From: Berberis thunbergii
Lineage: Eukaryota > Streptophyta > Magnoliopsida > Ranunculales > Berberidaceae
DNA: 64,000 nucleotides
NCBI GenBank assembly: GCA_003290165.1
Contig: QNQO01000221.1
Span: 62,001-126,000 of the forward strand
Reading direction: 5' to 3'
Shown here: piece after piece, positions 29,966 to 40,560 of the stretch
Layout of the letters: the number at the start of each line of letters is the position of its first letter
Position numbering within the stretch: position 1 is the stretch's first letter
Notes under the pieces: generated by a model
Database searches by the model: none
Seen by the model: the letters and a program-made list of their open reading frames with translations, nothing else
What the model was told of the DNA's origin: nothing
Program-made: the position numbers and the translations under genes

Positions 29966-31303
29966 ATGGTCAACGAAAGTACGGAAGAATGTCTCCTAGA
30001 AGCAGGGTATACTACTTCGGAGATCGCTCAGGTTGTTGGTTTTAGAGCGCAGCCAACACAGATTGCAAACGACATAAGTTCCGGGGTCAAGAGTGCTTCT
30101 GTCAAGGACGTGCTGAATGACCACAATAGAGTGGCAGCGAGCGATCTTGGACCAGCTCACCCAGCATGCGGTCCAGCTAGCTGCCCGACTAGCAGTCCAG
30201 CGAGCATCCCAGCATCCAGTCCAGTGAGCGGACCAGCGAATAGCCAAGCGAGCAGTCCTGCATGCGGCTCTGCGAGTATTCCAGTGCGAGGTTCAGCGTG
30301 CTCTTCAATGAGCAGTCCAGGGGGATGTAAAGCCGGCAGTCCTGAGAGCAGTCCCATCCTGGCGAGCAGTCCAGTTTTCGCGAGCAGCTCATGCAAGGCG
30401 AGCAGTCTAGGCAGGGTGAGTTTTCTTTGCCCTGCGATTTCCACCAGTCACACTATAGCTCACGGGATCAGTCAGCATTTGCTTGGAGGCCAATCTGATC
30501 ATGGGACCATTCAGCCCCTTACAGCTTGTCCCACGATGTCTACGGTTTGTCCCAGTCAGTCCAGGCAGGTTACGGCTTGTTCTCGACCTCCCAGTCCACT
30601 TCCTTTGGTCTCGGCTAGTCCAAGGTCCATCCCTCCAGGGGATGTGATAACGTCGGTTGTAAGTCCTATCAAAGCAAAGCCGACAATGTTGGCCCAAATG
30701 ACAGCAGTTATGGAAAAGCGGGCCCAAATGACATCAGATCATTCTCCATTAGTGGCATCTATGCCCACTCAAGCAAAAATTGGTATTGCTCCTTTCCGTT
30801 TTCTTAATATGTGGACGACTCACCATGGATTTATGGATCTGGTCAAGGACACGTGGTTGACCGACATGGGTAACATGACACCCATTGATAGAGTGGATGC
30901 CAAACTTAAACTGACAAGACGCGCTCTGATACAGTGGAATAAGACTGTTTTTGGTAACGTATTCAGCAGGATTCGTGCACTAGAAGATGAAATGCAGCAG
31001 TGGGAAACAATACTTTTAGCAGGCTTTGCGAATAACAGTATGCAGGGGCTAAATGTTAGTGCTAATTGGGATGTTCAGGCTTGCTGCAATTTACACCGTT
31101 GCCAGGCAGAGTACAGGTTAGCTCTCAAACAGGAGGAACTATACTGGGTTCAAAAATCAGGTGAAAAGGAGTTCAAGGAGGGTGATGCTTGCACTAAGTA
31201 TTTTTTTGCCTCCACCAAGTCCAAACAAAAGCGACGGGCCATCACTCAGATTACCTTACCTTGCGGTCGAAATATTTCGGAACCCGGTGAGATCCTTGAC
31301 TAA
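29966..31303 (+). pseudogene. Fused LINE ORF1 tail and ORF2 fragment
   Basis: 445 residues in one frame. Residues about 1-250 are an ORF1 tail with a Ser/Pro/Ala/Cys repeat region (30140-30420). From about residue 258 the frame enters ORF2: TSDHSPLV resembles the last endonuclease motif (SDHSPL), and PFRFLNMWTTHHGF is the standard sequence between endonuclease and reverse transcriptase. The rest of the endonuclease, several hundred bases, and the ORF1/ORF2 border are missing. A GGCCCAAATGACA repeat at about 30691 and 30721 lies at the junction. The result is an ORF1-ORF2 fusion without nuclease. Confidence 0.7.
30140..30420 (+). repeat. Degenerate minisatellite in LINE ORF1
   Basis: About 280 bases of short degenerate repeats built on AGCAGTCCAGCGAGC-like units, encoding Ser-Ser-Pro-Ala/Val-Ser runs. 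It is unlike the rest of the element and resembles slippage-driven expansion within the hinge region of ORF1. Confidence 0.65.
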
Positions 31304-31319
31304 GCCAATGGGTTTTTTT

Positions 31320-32938
31320 TCTAATCTGCTGTCTTCTCAGGGTGTTGTTAGAGAGGATGTGGATTTGTTAAATTGCATCCCGACAGTGTTGGCACCAGGT
31401 TGTTGTGAGCTTCTAGTTCAACGCCCCTCCTTGCAGGAAGTACGGGATGCTGTTTTCGATATACCTAAAAATAGTGCGCCTGGTCCGGATGGATTTACTG
31501 CTGATTTCTTTCAATTCTGTTGGGAGGTTTTGAGCATGGATATCTGGGAGGCCGCTACTCAATTTTTTGAAGGGGAGGCCATGCCGGCGTCTTTCTCGGC
31601 GAATTTCTTGGCATTGATTCCTAAAATTGACAACCCAAGTTCCTTTTCTGACTTTCGCCCAATTAGTTTGTGCAATGTGATTTATAAGATCTTTAGCAAA
31701 ATCCTGTGCAAAAGGATGGTTGATAGCTTGCCTAGTTTGATCTCTCCGGAATAGGGGGCTTTTGTCAAAGGCAGATTCATTGGTGAAAATATTGGTCTGG
31801 CGCAGGAAATGATCAGAGACATTAACAGGAAGGTTTTTGGAGATAATGTGGTGCTGAAAATTGACATGGAGAAAGCTTATGACAGACTGAAATGGAATTT
31901 TTTGTTGGCAGTTCTTAAAAAGTTTGGCTTTACTGGTAGACTCTGTCACATCATATCAAATTGTATTGCGTTTTGTGGCTTTTCGGTTCTGCTCCAAGGA
32001 GTCTACAAAGGTTTTTTCAGATCCACACGAGGATTAAGGCAGGGAGATCCTCTATCTCCTTTTCTTTTCATTATTGCTTCCGAAGTGTTGAGTAGGGGTT
32101 TGTCATCAGCTTTTGAAAAAGGCAAAATAGGGTACTATTATACCCTAGGTATTGCCGCCCGATTTCCCATCTTCTTTATGCTGATGACACTCTCATATTT
32201 TTAAATGGCAGAACATCCTCTGTAAAGGGTTGTATGGAGTTCCTGCGACAATATTGCAAGGCCTCGGGTCAGAAAATAAATGGGAGCAAAAGTTCTTTTA
32301 CTTTGGCGGACAAGGTCACAACGGAACGCATAGCTTTAAAGAGTGGCACAGGTTTTCAATTTCGCGCCGCTCCTTTGAAGTATTTGGGAGGGCCTTTGTT
32401 CCAAGGTAGAGTTAAAATCTCGTATTTTGAAGATTTAATCACAAAAATTCAGGTCCGCATTCAAGGATGGAAGGCAAAATTGCTATCTCCAGGAGGCAGA
32501 TTGATTTTGATCCGGCATGTGCTTAGCTCTATTCCTATTTATATTCTTAGTACCATGTGTGTTCCAAGAACAGTTTTAGCTCGGATAAAGGGTTTACTGG
32601 CTGATTTCTTTTGGGGGGATTGTGAAGGTCGTCAAAAGAAAAAATGGGTGTCTTGGGACAACTTTTGTTTTCCTGAGGCAGAGGAAGGATTGGGAGTCAG
32701 AGATTTGACGGTGGTGATGAAGGCTTTTCGAGTCAAGGCTCTTTGGAGACTTCTTACTTCAGATTCTTTATGGGCTAATTTTATGAGGAGTAAATACTGG
32801 TTACAAGGCGTGGGTTTGAAAAATCAATTGGTGAAAGGTGGGTCCTCTCCGTTTTTTAAAGAGATCATGCTTGGACGAACCTTTCTTTTGAGTAACTTGA
32901 TGTGGCGTATTGGCATTGGGAATATCAGTTTTTTTTAG
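31320..32938 (+). pseudogene. LINE ORF2 reverse transcriptase, interrupted
   Basis: Clear L1-type reverse transcriptase blocks are present: SAPGPDGFTADFFQ, FLALIPKI, FRPISLCNVIYKIFSK, FVKGRFI, KIDMEKAYDRLKW, GLRQGDPLSPFLFI, then YADDT (YADD at 32177-32188) and KYLGGPLFQGR. Lesions are a TAG at 31752-31754, a frameshift between about 32120 and 32168 just before the YADD box, and a TAG at 32936-32938 next to a T8 run. The catalytic aspartates are preserved. It is non-functional as it stands. Confidence 0.85.
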
Positions 32939-32950
32939 GAGAATTGGAAC

Positions 32951-34192
32951 ATGGTGGTTTCTTTTGGTAGACCAGAAGCTTTGGCTGCCCATGACTTATG
33001 GCCTTCGGTCCAGGAGGTGGTTTCTACAAATTATGAATTGGTTCCTAGAGAGCTCAGAAATTTGGCACGTGTTCTTTTTGCTGATAGACTCCGTAGTGAA
33101 CCCAATGGGGAGGACTCGTGTGTGTGGACTCCAAATCCGAACGGGTTATTTTCTATTCAGTCGGCATATGATTTGCTTCGGAATCATGGAAAGGATAATT
33201 CATTAAGTCGTTTCCTTTGGCACGAACATTTGCCTTCTAGAATATCAGTTTTTGTTTGGAAATTACTCCGTAGAGGAGTGCCAGTGGACGGTGAATTATA
33301 CAGATGTGGAATAAGTATGGCCTCTAGATGCCATTGCTGTAAGGCGCCAAAACAGGAATCTTTGACTCACCTTTTCCTAGACGGCGAAATGGCGATGCAG
33401 GTGTGGAATCATTTTGACAGGATTTTTGACATTCATTTTCGGCGACCAGCAGAAATCTCTACGGTTCTGGCCATATGGTTCAGAAGAGTTCAACGCACAT
33501 CGCAAACAGGTGTGTTATTCCTTCTCACTCCAATGTTCATTCTTTGGGAACTATGGAAAATGCGATGCAAAGGTGTGTATGAAAGTGCTACCCGAAATCC
33601 AGTTTTTGTGATCTTGAACATAAGGCGTCCGTTGCGAATGGCTAATAATTTTATTATCCCTACGCAATTTAGCAGTAATAAGGCTCCCCTTCAGCTTTTG
33701 GGTTTGGATGTGATCCTTGTCAACAGGAAATCCCTTCGTATTGTTTATTGGCATCCTCCCCCCAAAGATTTTGTTGCACTTAACGTGGATGGCTCCTCCT
33801 GCAAGGATAAAGCTTCTGGCGGAGTGGTCATTAGAGACTCCCGGGGTTGTTGTGTTGTGGGGAAACAAATTTATTTCGGTGTAGGTGATCATAATAAAGC
33901 AGAAATTTTGGCTTTATGTGAAGGTCTTCGCCTATGCCTTGACTTGGGTCTCACAAAGGTCGTCATACAAACAAATTCGGATTTAGTTTGTGGCTGCTTT
34001 ATGGACAATTTCCAAATCCCTTGGCATTTGGAGAACATTATAAAAGAAATCAAGTTGTTGGCAGCGACTATGACTTTGGTTTGTCATCGTATCTATAGGG
34101 AGGCCAATGCCGTAGCGGCTTCACTATCGGCTAAAGCGAGTCATGAAGCAGGAACATTTTCTTTCAGGGGGACTGATTTCCAAGGAGATTAG
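32951..34192 (+). CDS. LINE ORF2 C-terminal part: zinc-binding region and RNase H
   Basis: 413 residues, open. Residues about 85-175 are the zinc-binding domain (FLWHEHLPSRISVFVWKLL, CHCC, HLFLDGEMAMQVW). Residues about 270-400 are the RNase H-like domain with NVDGS, NKAEILALCEGL and QTNSD. In the third position QTNSD has Asn where the 11291-12331 copy has QTDSE, and ANAVAAS has lost the final Asp seen there as ANAVADA. So two of the acidic positions are replaced and the domain is probably inactive. It is in frame with the upstream segment apart from the stop at 32936. Confidence 0.8.
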   Translation: MVVSFGRPEALAAHDLWPSVQEVVSTNYELVPRELRNLARVLFADRLRSEPNGEDSCVWTPNPNGLFSIQSAYDLLRNHGKDNSLSRFLWHEHLPSRISVFVWKLLRRGVPVDGELYRCGISMASRCHCCKAPKQESLTHLFLDGEMAMQVWNHFDRIFDIHFRRPAEISTVLAIWFRRVQRTSQTGVLFLLTPMFILWELWKMRCKGVYESATRNPVFVILNIRRPLRMANNFIIPTQFSSNKAPLQLLGLDVILVNRKSLRIVYWHPPPKDFVALNVDGSSCKDKASGGVVIRDSRGCCVVGKQIYFGVGDHNKAEILALCEGLRLCLDLGLTKVVIQTNSDLVCGCFMDNFQIPWHLENIIKEIKLLAATMTLVCHRIYREANAVAASLSAKASHEAGTFSFRGTDFQGD

Positions 34193-34859
34193 CAGGATTG
34201 ATAGTACTAGATAGAACTCATATGGCGTATATTCGTCACGGGGACGGGTTTGCAAATTGATGCAACTCAACGAGTAGCTGCTGTTAGGATGAGTATGGGT
34301 GCGCTATGCGGGTTTGATGCGTTGAGGATGCTGCTGTTTGTTGATGTTGTTGCGGCTACTGTTGCGGCTGATGTTGTCCTGTCTGCCGAGGAGTTTGTTG
34401 ATGCCGCTTCTGCTGAATGTCGCTGCTGTTGCTTTGTATGCCGCGGTTGCTACTGCTTTGCTGTTGCTGCGAGTGCTGTTGCTGCGAAGTTGCTGTTCCT
34501 GCTGCTGCTGTTGTGCCGATGATGCTGATGCTGAGCGTTTTGGATGTTGTTAGATTATCAGCGTATTGCGTGGATGCGGTGTTGTCGGTGTATGTTTTTG
34601 TTTCGGCAATCTTGGGTGAGCTCGGATTTCTATTCTATTCCTAGCTGGTCCTCAGTTTTTGTGTTTTTTTCTATCCAGGAATTTTGCTTTAATTTTTATG
34701 TTATTCAATTATGTGATTAAAATTTGTTTTTAGCACTTACGCGGGTAAAGTCGTAATGCACCCCCGCAATGATTTGTAAGTTTTATTGTTAAATTAATAA
34801 AGGTCTGGCATTCCAGAGGTGCCCCTCCTCACTGGAGGTTTAAAAAAAAAAAAAAAAAA

Positions 34860-34871
34860 AAAACCTCCAAT
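34860..34871. repeat. Target-site duplication, right (12 bp)
   Basis: Repeat of 28686-28697 after the LINE A tail, leading back into array sequence (TTAATGTATTAAAAAATAG, matching 60374-60392). Confidence 0.8.
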
Positions 34872-35500
34872 TAATGTATTAAAAAATAGTTGATCTACAG
34901 GCAACCCTAGTAATCCTCACTTCTTATTCAAAGCAGAGAAAAGTCGACTCCGCATGGCACAACGAAATCTATAGTTTCTCTTCTTCCTATGTAGAATTGC
35001 AACTTCTTCCTCTTTCCTTCTCTCCTAAGTGACAGTACATCCCCTGTTATTTTAATAAAAAATCATACTTGAATAAAATAAAAGATCCTCCGCTACTTTC
35101 TCTTGTTTTGTTTGCATCCCTTTTCCTAAGTAGTATCTGAACTGGTAATATAATTATCTTAAGTCACTCTTGGAGAAAACACTTACGAAGTTCTCTATTA
35201 TTTTTGTTTCAGTACTCTGCTGTCTTTAGCATAATGTCCACAAGAGACTTTGAATAAAATCAAGAGAATAAACTTTAACTTCATGTTAACAGATTACCCC
35301 AAAGTGACGCACTCCTTGAGGATATCTACTTCCTCCTCTAGGAGCACTCACGCCTTCCTATTTATGTAGATCACCTATCAAAGTGGATTCATAAGAACTC
35401 CTAACACACACAAAACATATATAGGAAAAAGCATTGTAACATACTCAAACCCACATTTGCTTATACCTGCATTATAGTTAGTGTAATTGAAAAGTAGAGA
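34872..35500 (+). promoter_or_regulatory. Promoter block of small-gene copy 3
   Basis: Standard block: GGCAACCCTAGTAATCCTCA (34901), the TTGCAACTTCTTCCTC region, AATAAAATAAAAGATCC (35075), TTTCAGTACTCTGCTGTC, and a mutated form of the conserved element (TTAACAGATTACCCCAAAG from 35286). The TATA position reads TATTTATG. It ends with CTTATACCTGCATTATAGTTAGTG before the truncated gene. It is closest to the block of copy 10 (60381-60995). Confidence 0.55.
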
Positions 35501-35797
35501 CTTCAATGCGTTCAGGAAGGATGCTTATCCTCATTCGATATAGGAAAAGAACGAAGACCGTACCATCGCAACTGTAGCTGTGCCCTTCATCAATTGAAAA
35601 AGGGTTGTCGAAACAATTGTTCTCAGATAAGGAAGATATCATTCCCAACTAAGCAAACATGGAGTAACTGTTCTTTGTCCACTGCAGCAACCAATTACTC
35701 CTCCCAATCTTCTTCATCTGCAATAGTGCCTCAAGGAAGAGAAATAACACAATTTAGATTGTCTTGTATTACCGAAAAGCAACATACGTTGGAGTAG
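35501..35797 (+). pseudogene. Small Cys/Ser-rich protein copy 3, start codon deleted
   Basis: The frame is open from LQCVQEGCLSSFDIGKERR through YHRNCSCALHQLKKGC to a TAG at 35795-35797. The first nine or so codons, including the ATG, are deleted: the leader sequence AAAGTAGAGA runs straight into CTTCAATGCG. An in-frame TAG lies just upstream. The first internal Met (35594) would skip the conserved YHRNC core. Unless a distant upstream exon supplies a start, it is a pseudogene. It is very similar to copy 10. Confidence 0.65.
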
Positions 35798-36769
35798 CAA
35801 AAGAATGGTTCAAAGCAATTGTACATATTTGCTTCTCCATACCATTTTTTTCTGTTAATTGACACACTACCCCTCCCCCCTGTGCCGGGAATCATAATGG
35901 TCTAGAGGGAAAGACCATACATGTTATTTTACCATGTATATCACTAGAGTTTTTGCAGAGCTGTTTCAATCTAATTCATTTAGTGTTCACAGAATGTTTC
36001 ATATGCATTACGCATGATGTCCAGAAGGAAGGAGTAACACTCAAAGTTAAATCAAATGATCTAAGTTGGGTTGCAACTCTAACTGACTTCGCTCCTGACC
36101 AAGTTGTCTACATAGCAAATTAGATAAAAACACATTGTTTGTAACTTTTACTTGAAGTGTAGTTAATTTGTTAGAAAAACGAGTTTGTCAGCTCTATCTA
36201 CCAATATTGCACTAATGCTTTCTTCTTTTTTCCTCTCGCCCACAAGAAATTTGTCATCTAATGCATTTGATTACAATTTTAGATGCCTTACAAAAACTTT
36301 AATGAAAAAATAACTTTGTTCTGATAACTTGTAAGATGTCCGGCATATTCCCCCCGAGATGAAAAACTATATTGTTAATTACATTTCAAACAAAGTCAAT
36401 GTTTACGGAAGCATAGGGATAAAGTTTCAGCAAATGTAGATTTCGTTTTGGCTTTGAAAACTTCCAGAAATCTAGTTTTCACTTATCTATCAACCTGCTT
36501 TGTAAATTCGTAGAGGAGTATTGTCAACAATATTTTACCTAAAATGAACAATAATGCTATGGAACGAAAACTTGAAGACACCGAAAGATGTTATAAAGCA
36601 CAACAGGGAGCATATTGACCTGCAAGCTTGCAAGCACGAAGTGACCACTTACATAGGATGTTATGCATAGTAATGACAAAGGTCTCCACGATATCTTGGG
36701 TGGTTGGACCTTGACAGCAATGGTGATCCAAGGATTTAACTCAACTCTTTGTTGAGTGTTTATTTTCAG
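35798..36769 (+). repeat. 3' block and spacer of array unit 3
   Basis: No gene. It aligns with 62231-63170 downstream of copy 10, including a C-rich run (35868-35880), ATGGTCTAGAGGGAAAGAC, CATATGCATTACGCATGATG, the GCATAGGGATAAAGTTTCAG landmark and a 36640-36735 stretch (GTCTCCACGATATCTTGGG). The match to the copy-10 unit is lost at about 36740, where copia sequence takes over. Confidence 0.55.
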
Positions 36770-37650
36770 ATTGCATCGGTTTAGGTGCAAACTATGATGA
36801 TAATGTCAAATCTTTGTTGTTATTGACTTCTTTATTACCTGAGTGGGAAGTATTGGTCGACACGTTGGTCACCAATAAGACAGAAAGTTTAGTTTATATA
36901 GATGTGGTTTCTGTGGTGCTTACGAAAGCTGCTCACAAGAAGGATATGGCTGATGATGCACAAGTTCACGGTCTTATGGTCAGAGGCCGGAATCAGGGTA
37001 ATAACAAGGGCAATAAAAGGCAAGGCAATGGTCGGAAGAATAGAGGCCGCTCACAGTCTCACAGAAGATACATGTCAAAGGTTGAGTGTTATACTTGTCA
37101 CAAGAAGGGTCATTTCAAAAGGGATTGTCCTACTAGGAAGGATAATGGCAACAGGGAAGAGAAAAATGGCGAGTCGAATCTGGTTGGATCTATACATGAT
37201 GATGTGGATATCAGGATTACAGGAGATCTAGCAGAGGCTCTTATGGCAGATAATGGTGATCATCTGTATGGAGGATGGGTGCTTGATACCGGTGCGTCTT
37301 TTCATATGTGTCCTATTAGAGAGTGGTTTACTAGTTACCGTGAGGTGAATGGTGGATCAGTTTATATGGGAGACTCCAGAGTATGCAAGACTAGGGGTGT
37401 TGGCACAGTTCATTTCAGTTTGGCAGATGGTTCAGTTAGGAAGCTTACAGAGGTTCGTCATGTACCGGATCTTTCGAAAGGTCTGATTTCTCTTGGTGCG
37501 CTTGAGGCTCAAGGCTTCAAATTTATTGGTGAGAATGACATGTGTTGTGTCTACAATGGTGACAGGGTAATGCTTACGTCAGTTAGACATGGAAATCTGT
37601 ATTATCTTCAAGGAGACGCAGTTGAAGGTGGAGCTATGGTCTCCCACTAA
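36770..37650 (+). mobile_element. Copia gag-protease fragment without LTRs
   Basis: A piece of a Tnt1-like copia element inside an array unit, with no LTR, primer site or target duplication on either side. The left junction is near 36740-36770, and the right junction falls immediately after 37650, where unit sequence (TTTCATATATGTTTCGG, matching 28292 and 59855) resumes. It is probably captured by recombination or repair. Confidence 0.65.
36814..37650 (+). CDS. Copia gag C-terminus, zinc knuckle and protease fragment
   Basis: 278 residues, open. Residues 1-45 are the end of the gag domain (LLLTSLLPEWEVLVDTL). A basic Gly/Asn/Arg-rich stretch (55-85) is followed by a CCHC knuckle CYTCHKKGHFKRDC near residues 93-106. 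Protease WVLDTGASFHMCP lies at about 157-169 and is followed by the conserved VRHVPDLSKGLISLG and NLYYLQGD segments that precede integrase. It terminates at TAA where array sequence begins. The absence of stops suggests recent capture. As a stand-alone gene it would give a gag-tail/protease protein, but no promoter of its own is visible. Confidence 0.75.
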   Translation: MLLLTSLLPEWEVLVDTLVTNKTESLVYIDVVSVVLTKAAHKKDMADDAQVHGLMVRGRNQGNNKGNKRQGNGRKNRGRSQSHRRYMSKVECYTCHKKGHFKRDCPTRKDNGNREEKNGESNLVGSIHDDVDIRITGDLAEALMADNGDHLYGGWVLDTGASFHMCPIREWFTSYREVNGGSVYMGDSRVCKTRGVGTVHFSLADGSVRKLTEVRHVPDLSKGLISLGALEAQGFKFIGENDMCCVYNGDRVMLTSVRHGNLYYLQGDAVEGGAMVSH

Positions 37651-37900
37651 ATTTCATATATGTTTCGGACAAAAACGTTTTTATAAACCAATTGCATATC
37701 CCACTAAATTTTTTTTTAAATTGGGCATCTTTTAAATCAAGACAAGATTCAACATATTTATCACATTCAGTTATCAGGCCAAGTTTGAAATGTGTCCGAA
37801 GGACCATGAGGTAAAATACCACATTTAGAAAGAAAAGTATACAAATTTAACTGTCCGAAGCATAAATCTTGTAAAGACCCTGATCAACAGTAAGACTTAA
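37651..37900. repeat. Array spacer before copy 4
   Basis: Short stretch matching 28290-28440 and 59855-60060 (GACCATGAGGTAAAATACC near 37802 against GACATGAGGTAAAATTCC). No gene is seen. Confidence 0.45.
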
Positions 37901-38550
37901 CATTGTGATAAACAATACAAAAAGAAACATGTACTCTACAATGCAGAATGATTTCATAGTAACTAACTCTCTCTTCTATTTTTCCAAAGTAGACTTTCAA
38001 CTTATTCCTTTATTCACCCCTTTTCCAAAGTAGCAGTATAATTACAAACTGCCCTCAAACAAAATAAAAGATTCTCCATTACTCAGTTATATTTTCTTAT
38101 CCTCCTCATTCCACAACTAACATTGTAAAATATAATACTATAATCATAAATAGTTCTTGGAAACAGTTGAAAACTCCTCACTATTATAATTTCAGTTCTC
38201 CGCAGTCTACTTCAGTGTCCAAAGAATATATTGAGAGCTTTAGTACTATAATAATAAACCCTCTTTAAAAATATTTAAAAACTTCTCAATGTTTCATTTT
38301 CAGTTCTTTGCAATCTACAGTGTCCACGGACAATATTGAGAGAATCAAGAGAATGGACTTTGATTGTACCTTCACGGAGTACCCCATGGTGGTACCCTCC
38401 TCTCGCTAGTCTAATTCAATATCTAGGATTATTCGCTCATTCCTATATAAACAGAGCACAAGAAGAGTGGTTCAATAGTAATCCAAGCATATACATAACA
38501 AGCCTAAGTACAACATCACTTGCACCTGCATTATAGTGCGTGTAGAGAGA
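37901..38550 (+). promoter_or_regulatory. Promoter block of small-gene copy 4, with internal duplication
   Basis: Standard family block of the copy-1/copy-2 type. A segment of about 105 bases (AACTCCTCACTATT...TCAGTTCTCCGCAGTCTAC...TATTGAGAG, 38169-38238) is repeated in diverged form at 38275-38340. The conserved element reads TTCACGGAGTACCCCATGG (from 38371) with a TACCCTCCTCTCG motif after it. A good TATA box TATATAAA is at 38444-38451, and the ATG follows 107 bases after its first base. It ends with ACCTGCATTATAGTGCGTG. Confidence 0.55.
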
Positions 38551-38862
38551 ATGAATGCTGCAGTTGCTGGCGTATTACTTCAATGTGTCCAGGGAGGATG
38601 TTTATCATCATTCGACATGGGAAAAGAACGAAGACCATACCATCGTAACTGCGGTTGTGCCCTGCATCAATTGAAAGAGGATTGTTCCAACAACTGCTCT
38701 CAGAGAAGGAAGATATCTTTCCCAACAAAACAAACACGGAGTAAGTGTTCCTTGTCCATGGCATCCACTAATCACTCCTATCAATCTTCTTCAGCCACAT
38801 TAGTGCCTCAAGGAGGAGATACAATACAATTGAGACAATATTCTACGACCGAAGAGATTTAA
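38551..38862 (+). CDS. Small Cys/Ser-rich protein, family copy 4 (intact)
   Basis: 103 residues of unknown function starting MNAAVAGVLLQCV. An upstream in-frame GTG exists, but the ATG at 38551 is the position conserved in other copies. The core GCLSSFDMGKERRPYHRNC is followed by GCALHQ, CSNNCSQRRKISFPTKQ and KCSLSMAS. The C-terminus is shorter than in copies 1 and 2, ending STTEEI. All family cysteines are present except the one in the tail. The promoter block and a canonical TATA box are present, so this is a good candidate for an expressed copy. It is closest to copy 6. Confidence 0.65.
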   Translation: MNAAVAGVLLQCVQGGCLSSFDMGKERRPYHRNCGCALHQLKEDCSNNCSQRRKISFPTKQTRSKCSLSMASTNHSYQSSSATLVPQGGDTIQLRQYSTTEEI

Positions 38863-40560
38863 TAAAGGGAGACTTGAATGCCATAGCAGGGATAGATTCA
38901 AGCATTAGATTTTATTTTCTCCACACCATTTTTTACCTTAACTTATACTCTTCCCTAGATTGTAAATGATTTAGAAGGAAGAATGTATATATACTTCTCA
39001 GAATGTACATCATTTGGATTTTTTATACAGCCATTTCATTCAAATTCCTCTACTGTAAGGTAGAATCTTCCATATACATTAAGACTTACAGGGATTGACA
39101 TTAAGGTAAATTCACTGACCCATTGTCACAAAGATAGAAGCAAAAATCGAAGGCCAGTCCAATCTGATCTTAGTAGATCAATCAGAAGCTGAATACTTTG
39201 CTCCGGAACAAGCTACCTATGTTCAGCAGCTAAATTAGTAGATAATTATATGAAAACATATTGGTATTGGTATTTAATTATTTGAACAGGCACATTCAAT
39301 TTCTTTTGTTTTGTTTTGAAATTGGGGCTATTTGTTAGAAAAACAAGTTTTTCTAAATTTACATACAAGGCATAAGAATTACATTTCTGTAACTATTTAT
39401 TAAAATACTTTTTACAATATGAGAGGTTTTACAGTTTGATTTCCAAAAGGAATATTTTTGCAGTACATTCAGGTGATTCAAGAGGGAAGCATTTTAATCA
39501 GTTGGGAACATAGACTAGGTGCACCAACATCCATGCTCTCTTGTTTTAAGCACTTAACAGCAAATACATTTAAACTGAATAAGCAATTAAATAAATATAT
39601 TTTATGAATTAGTCACAAATTTTATTTATTTTAAATTTTTTTTTATCTTCTATCACTTAATATTCTAGGAATCTGTCATCGTGTCCGTACAATGTGACCT
39701 AAAAAACAAAGATTTTCGTAAACGTCTTTTTTTTAAAGAAAACAATGCATGTGGCAAATGAAGAACAATACTAGGAGACACGGAAAAATGAGATAGAGGA
39801 CAACGAAAGGCACATTTTTCTTTAGCACCATACAAGCAAGCAGTCGCCTTACAAATGTACATGTTTATGATACCAAGGTCTGGGTGCTTGGCCCATGCCA
39901 TATTTTTATGCCTCCAGATAGGAATGATCCAGATACACAATGCCACAATCCTAAGCTTCATATGCAAATATCAAGGGAGTGTTGGTAGGCTTATTTGATT
40001 CAATTAGTAGTGAATAGGTGACAATAAATGGTATGTATATTTTCAAACACAAGAAGTTCCATGAAGAAACTTATATGTACATCACTCATTTAAACAAAAA
40101 CTTCCAGAATAATCGTTTGTTCAAAGAAACTGTAGACTTTCTACCTTATGCAATTTATATGTGAACTAAACATTTTATCTCGAAATATTGTAAAAACTAC
40201 CTACTAGTGAAAAAGTTGTTGAGCCTTTGATATAGGCAGAGCACCTCCGTATAAGCTGAATCCCAATTAGTTCAAGTATACAGGTTAAGAATAGTCTATA
40301 AATGGATAACAGTAAATAATACACTGACACTGAACGTCATTATTATGAAGTAACCAACTCAAACTAGGATCATAACCACAAAAGGAACTTAGCATAAGTG
40401 CACTCAGTATAATTCATTCTGATCATAACCTCAGTTAATAAATTTCAATCATCAAACAAACTCGGTACAATGTGTATTCATTGTATGTCAATACCCAAAC
40501 TTAAAATTTTGGATGGTTTGAGATAGAGTATGGGAATTGGTATAAATATCTCGATCTGAA
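38863..40560. repeat. 3' block and spacer of array unit 4
   Basis: No intact gene. It aligns segment by segment with 17150-25480 (minus its inserted elements) and 50995-52690. The 3' block carries GTAGAATCTTCCATATACAT. Minus-strand remnants of module R (39665-39967 includes AWAKHPD, frameshifted) and module Q (about 40203-40265) are visible. Together with those two segments it defines a block copied three times in the window. Confidence 0.5.

Larger units (their letters stand above)
28698..34859 (+). mobile_element. L1-like LINE, near full length but endonuclease deleted
   Basis: About 6.16 kb from a 5' UTR to an A tail (34842-34859), flanked by a 12-base target duplication. Order is 5' UTR with tandem repeats (28698-29204), broken ORF1 (29205 to about 30700), directly joined to ORF2 lacking most of its endonuclease, reverse transcriptase broken by stops and frameshifts (31320-32940), zinc-binding region and RNase H (32951-34192), and a 3' UTR rich in TTGCTG-type repeats (34230-34560). 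It is the same subfamily as 11261-13040. Several lesions make it immobile. Confidence 0.9.

Noticed and set aside
34250..34644. Cys/Leu/Val-rich ORFs after the LINE RNase H
   Set aside because: Translations of TTGCTG-type repeats in all frames within the LINE 3' UTR.
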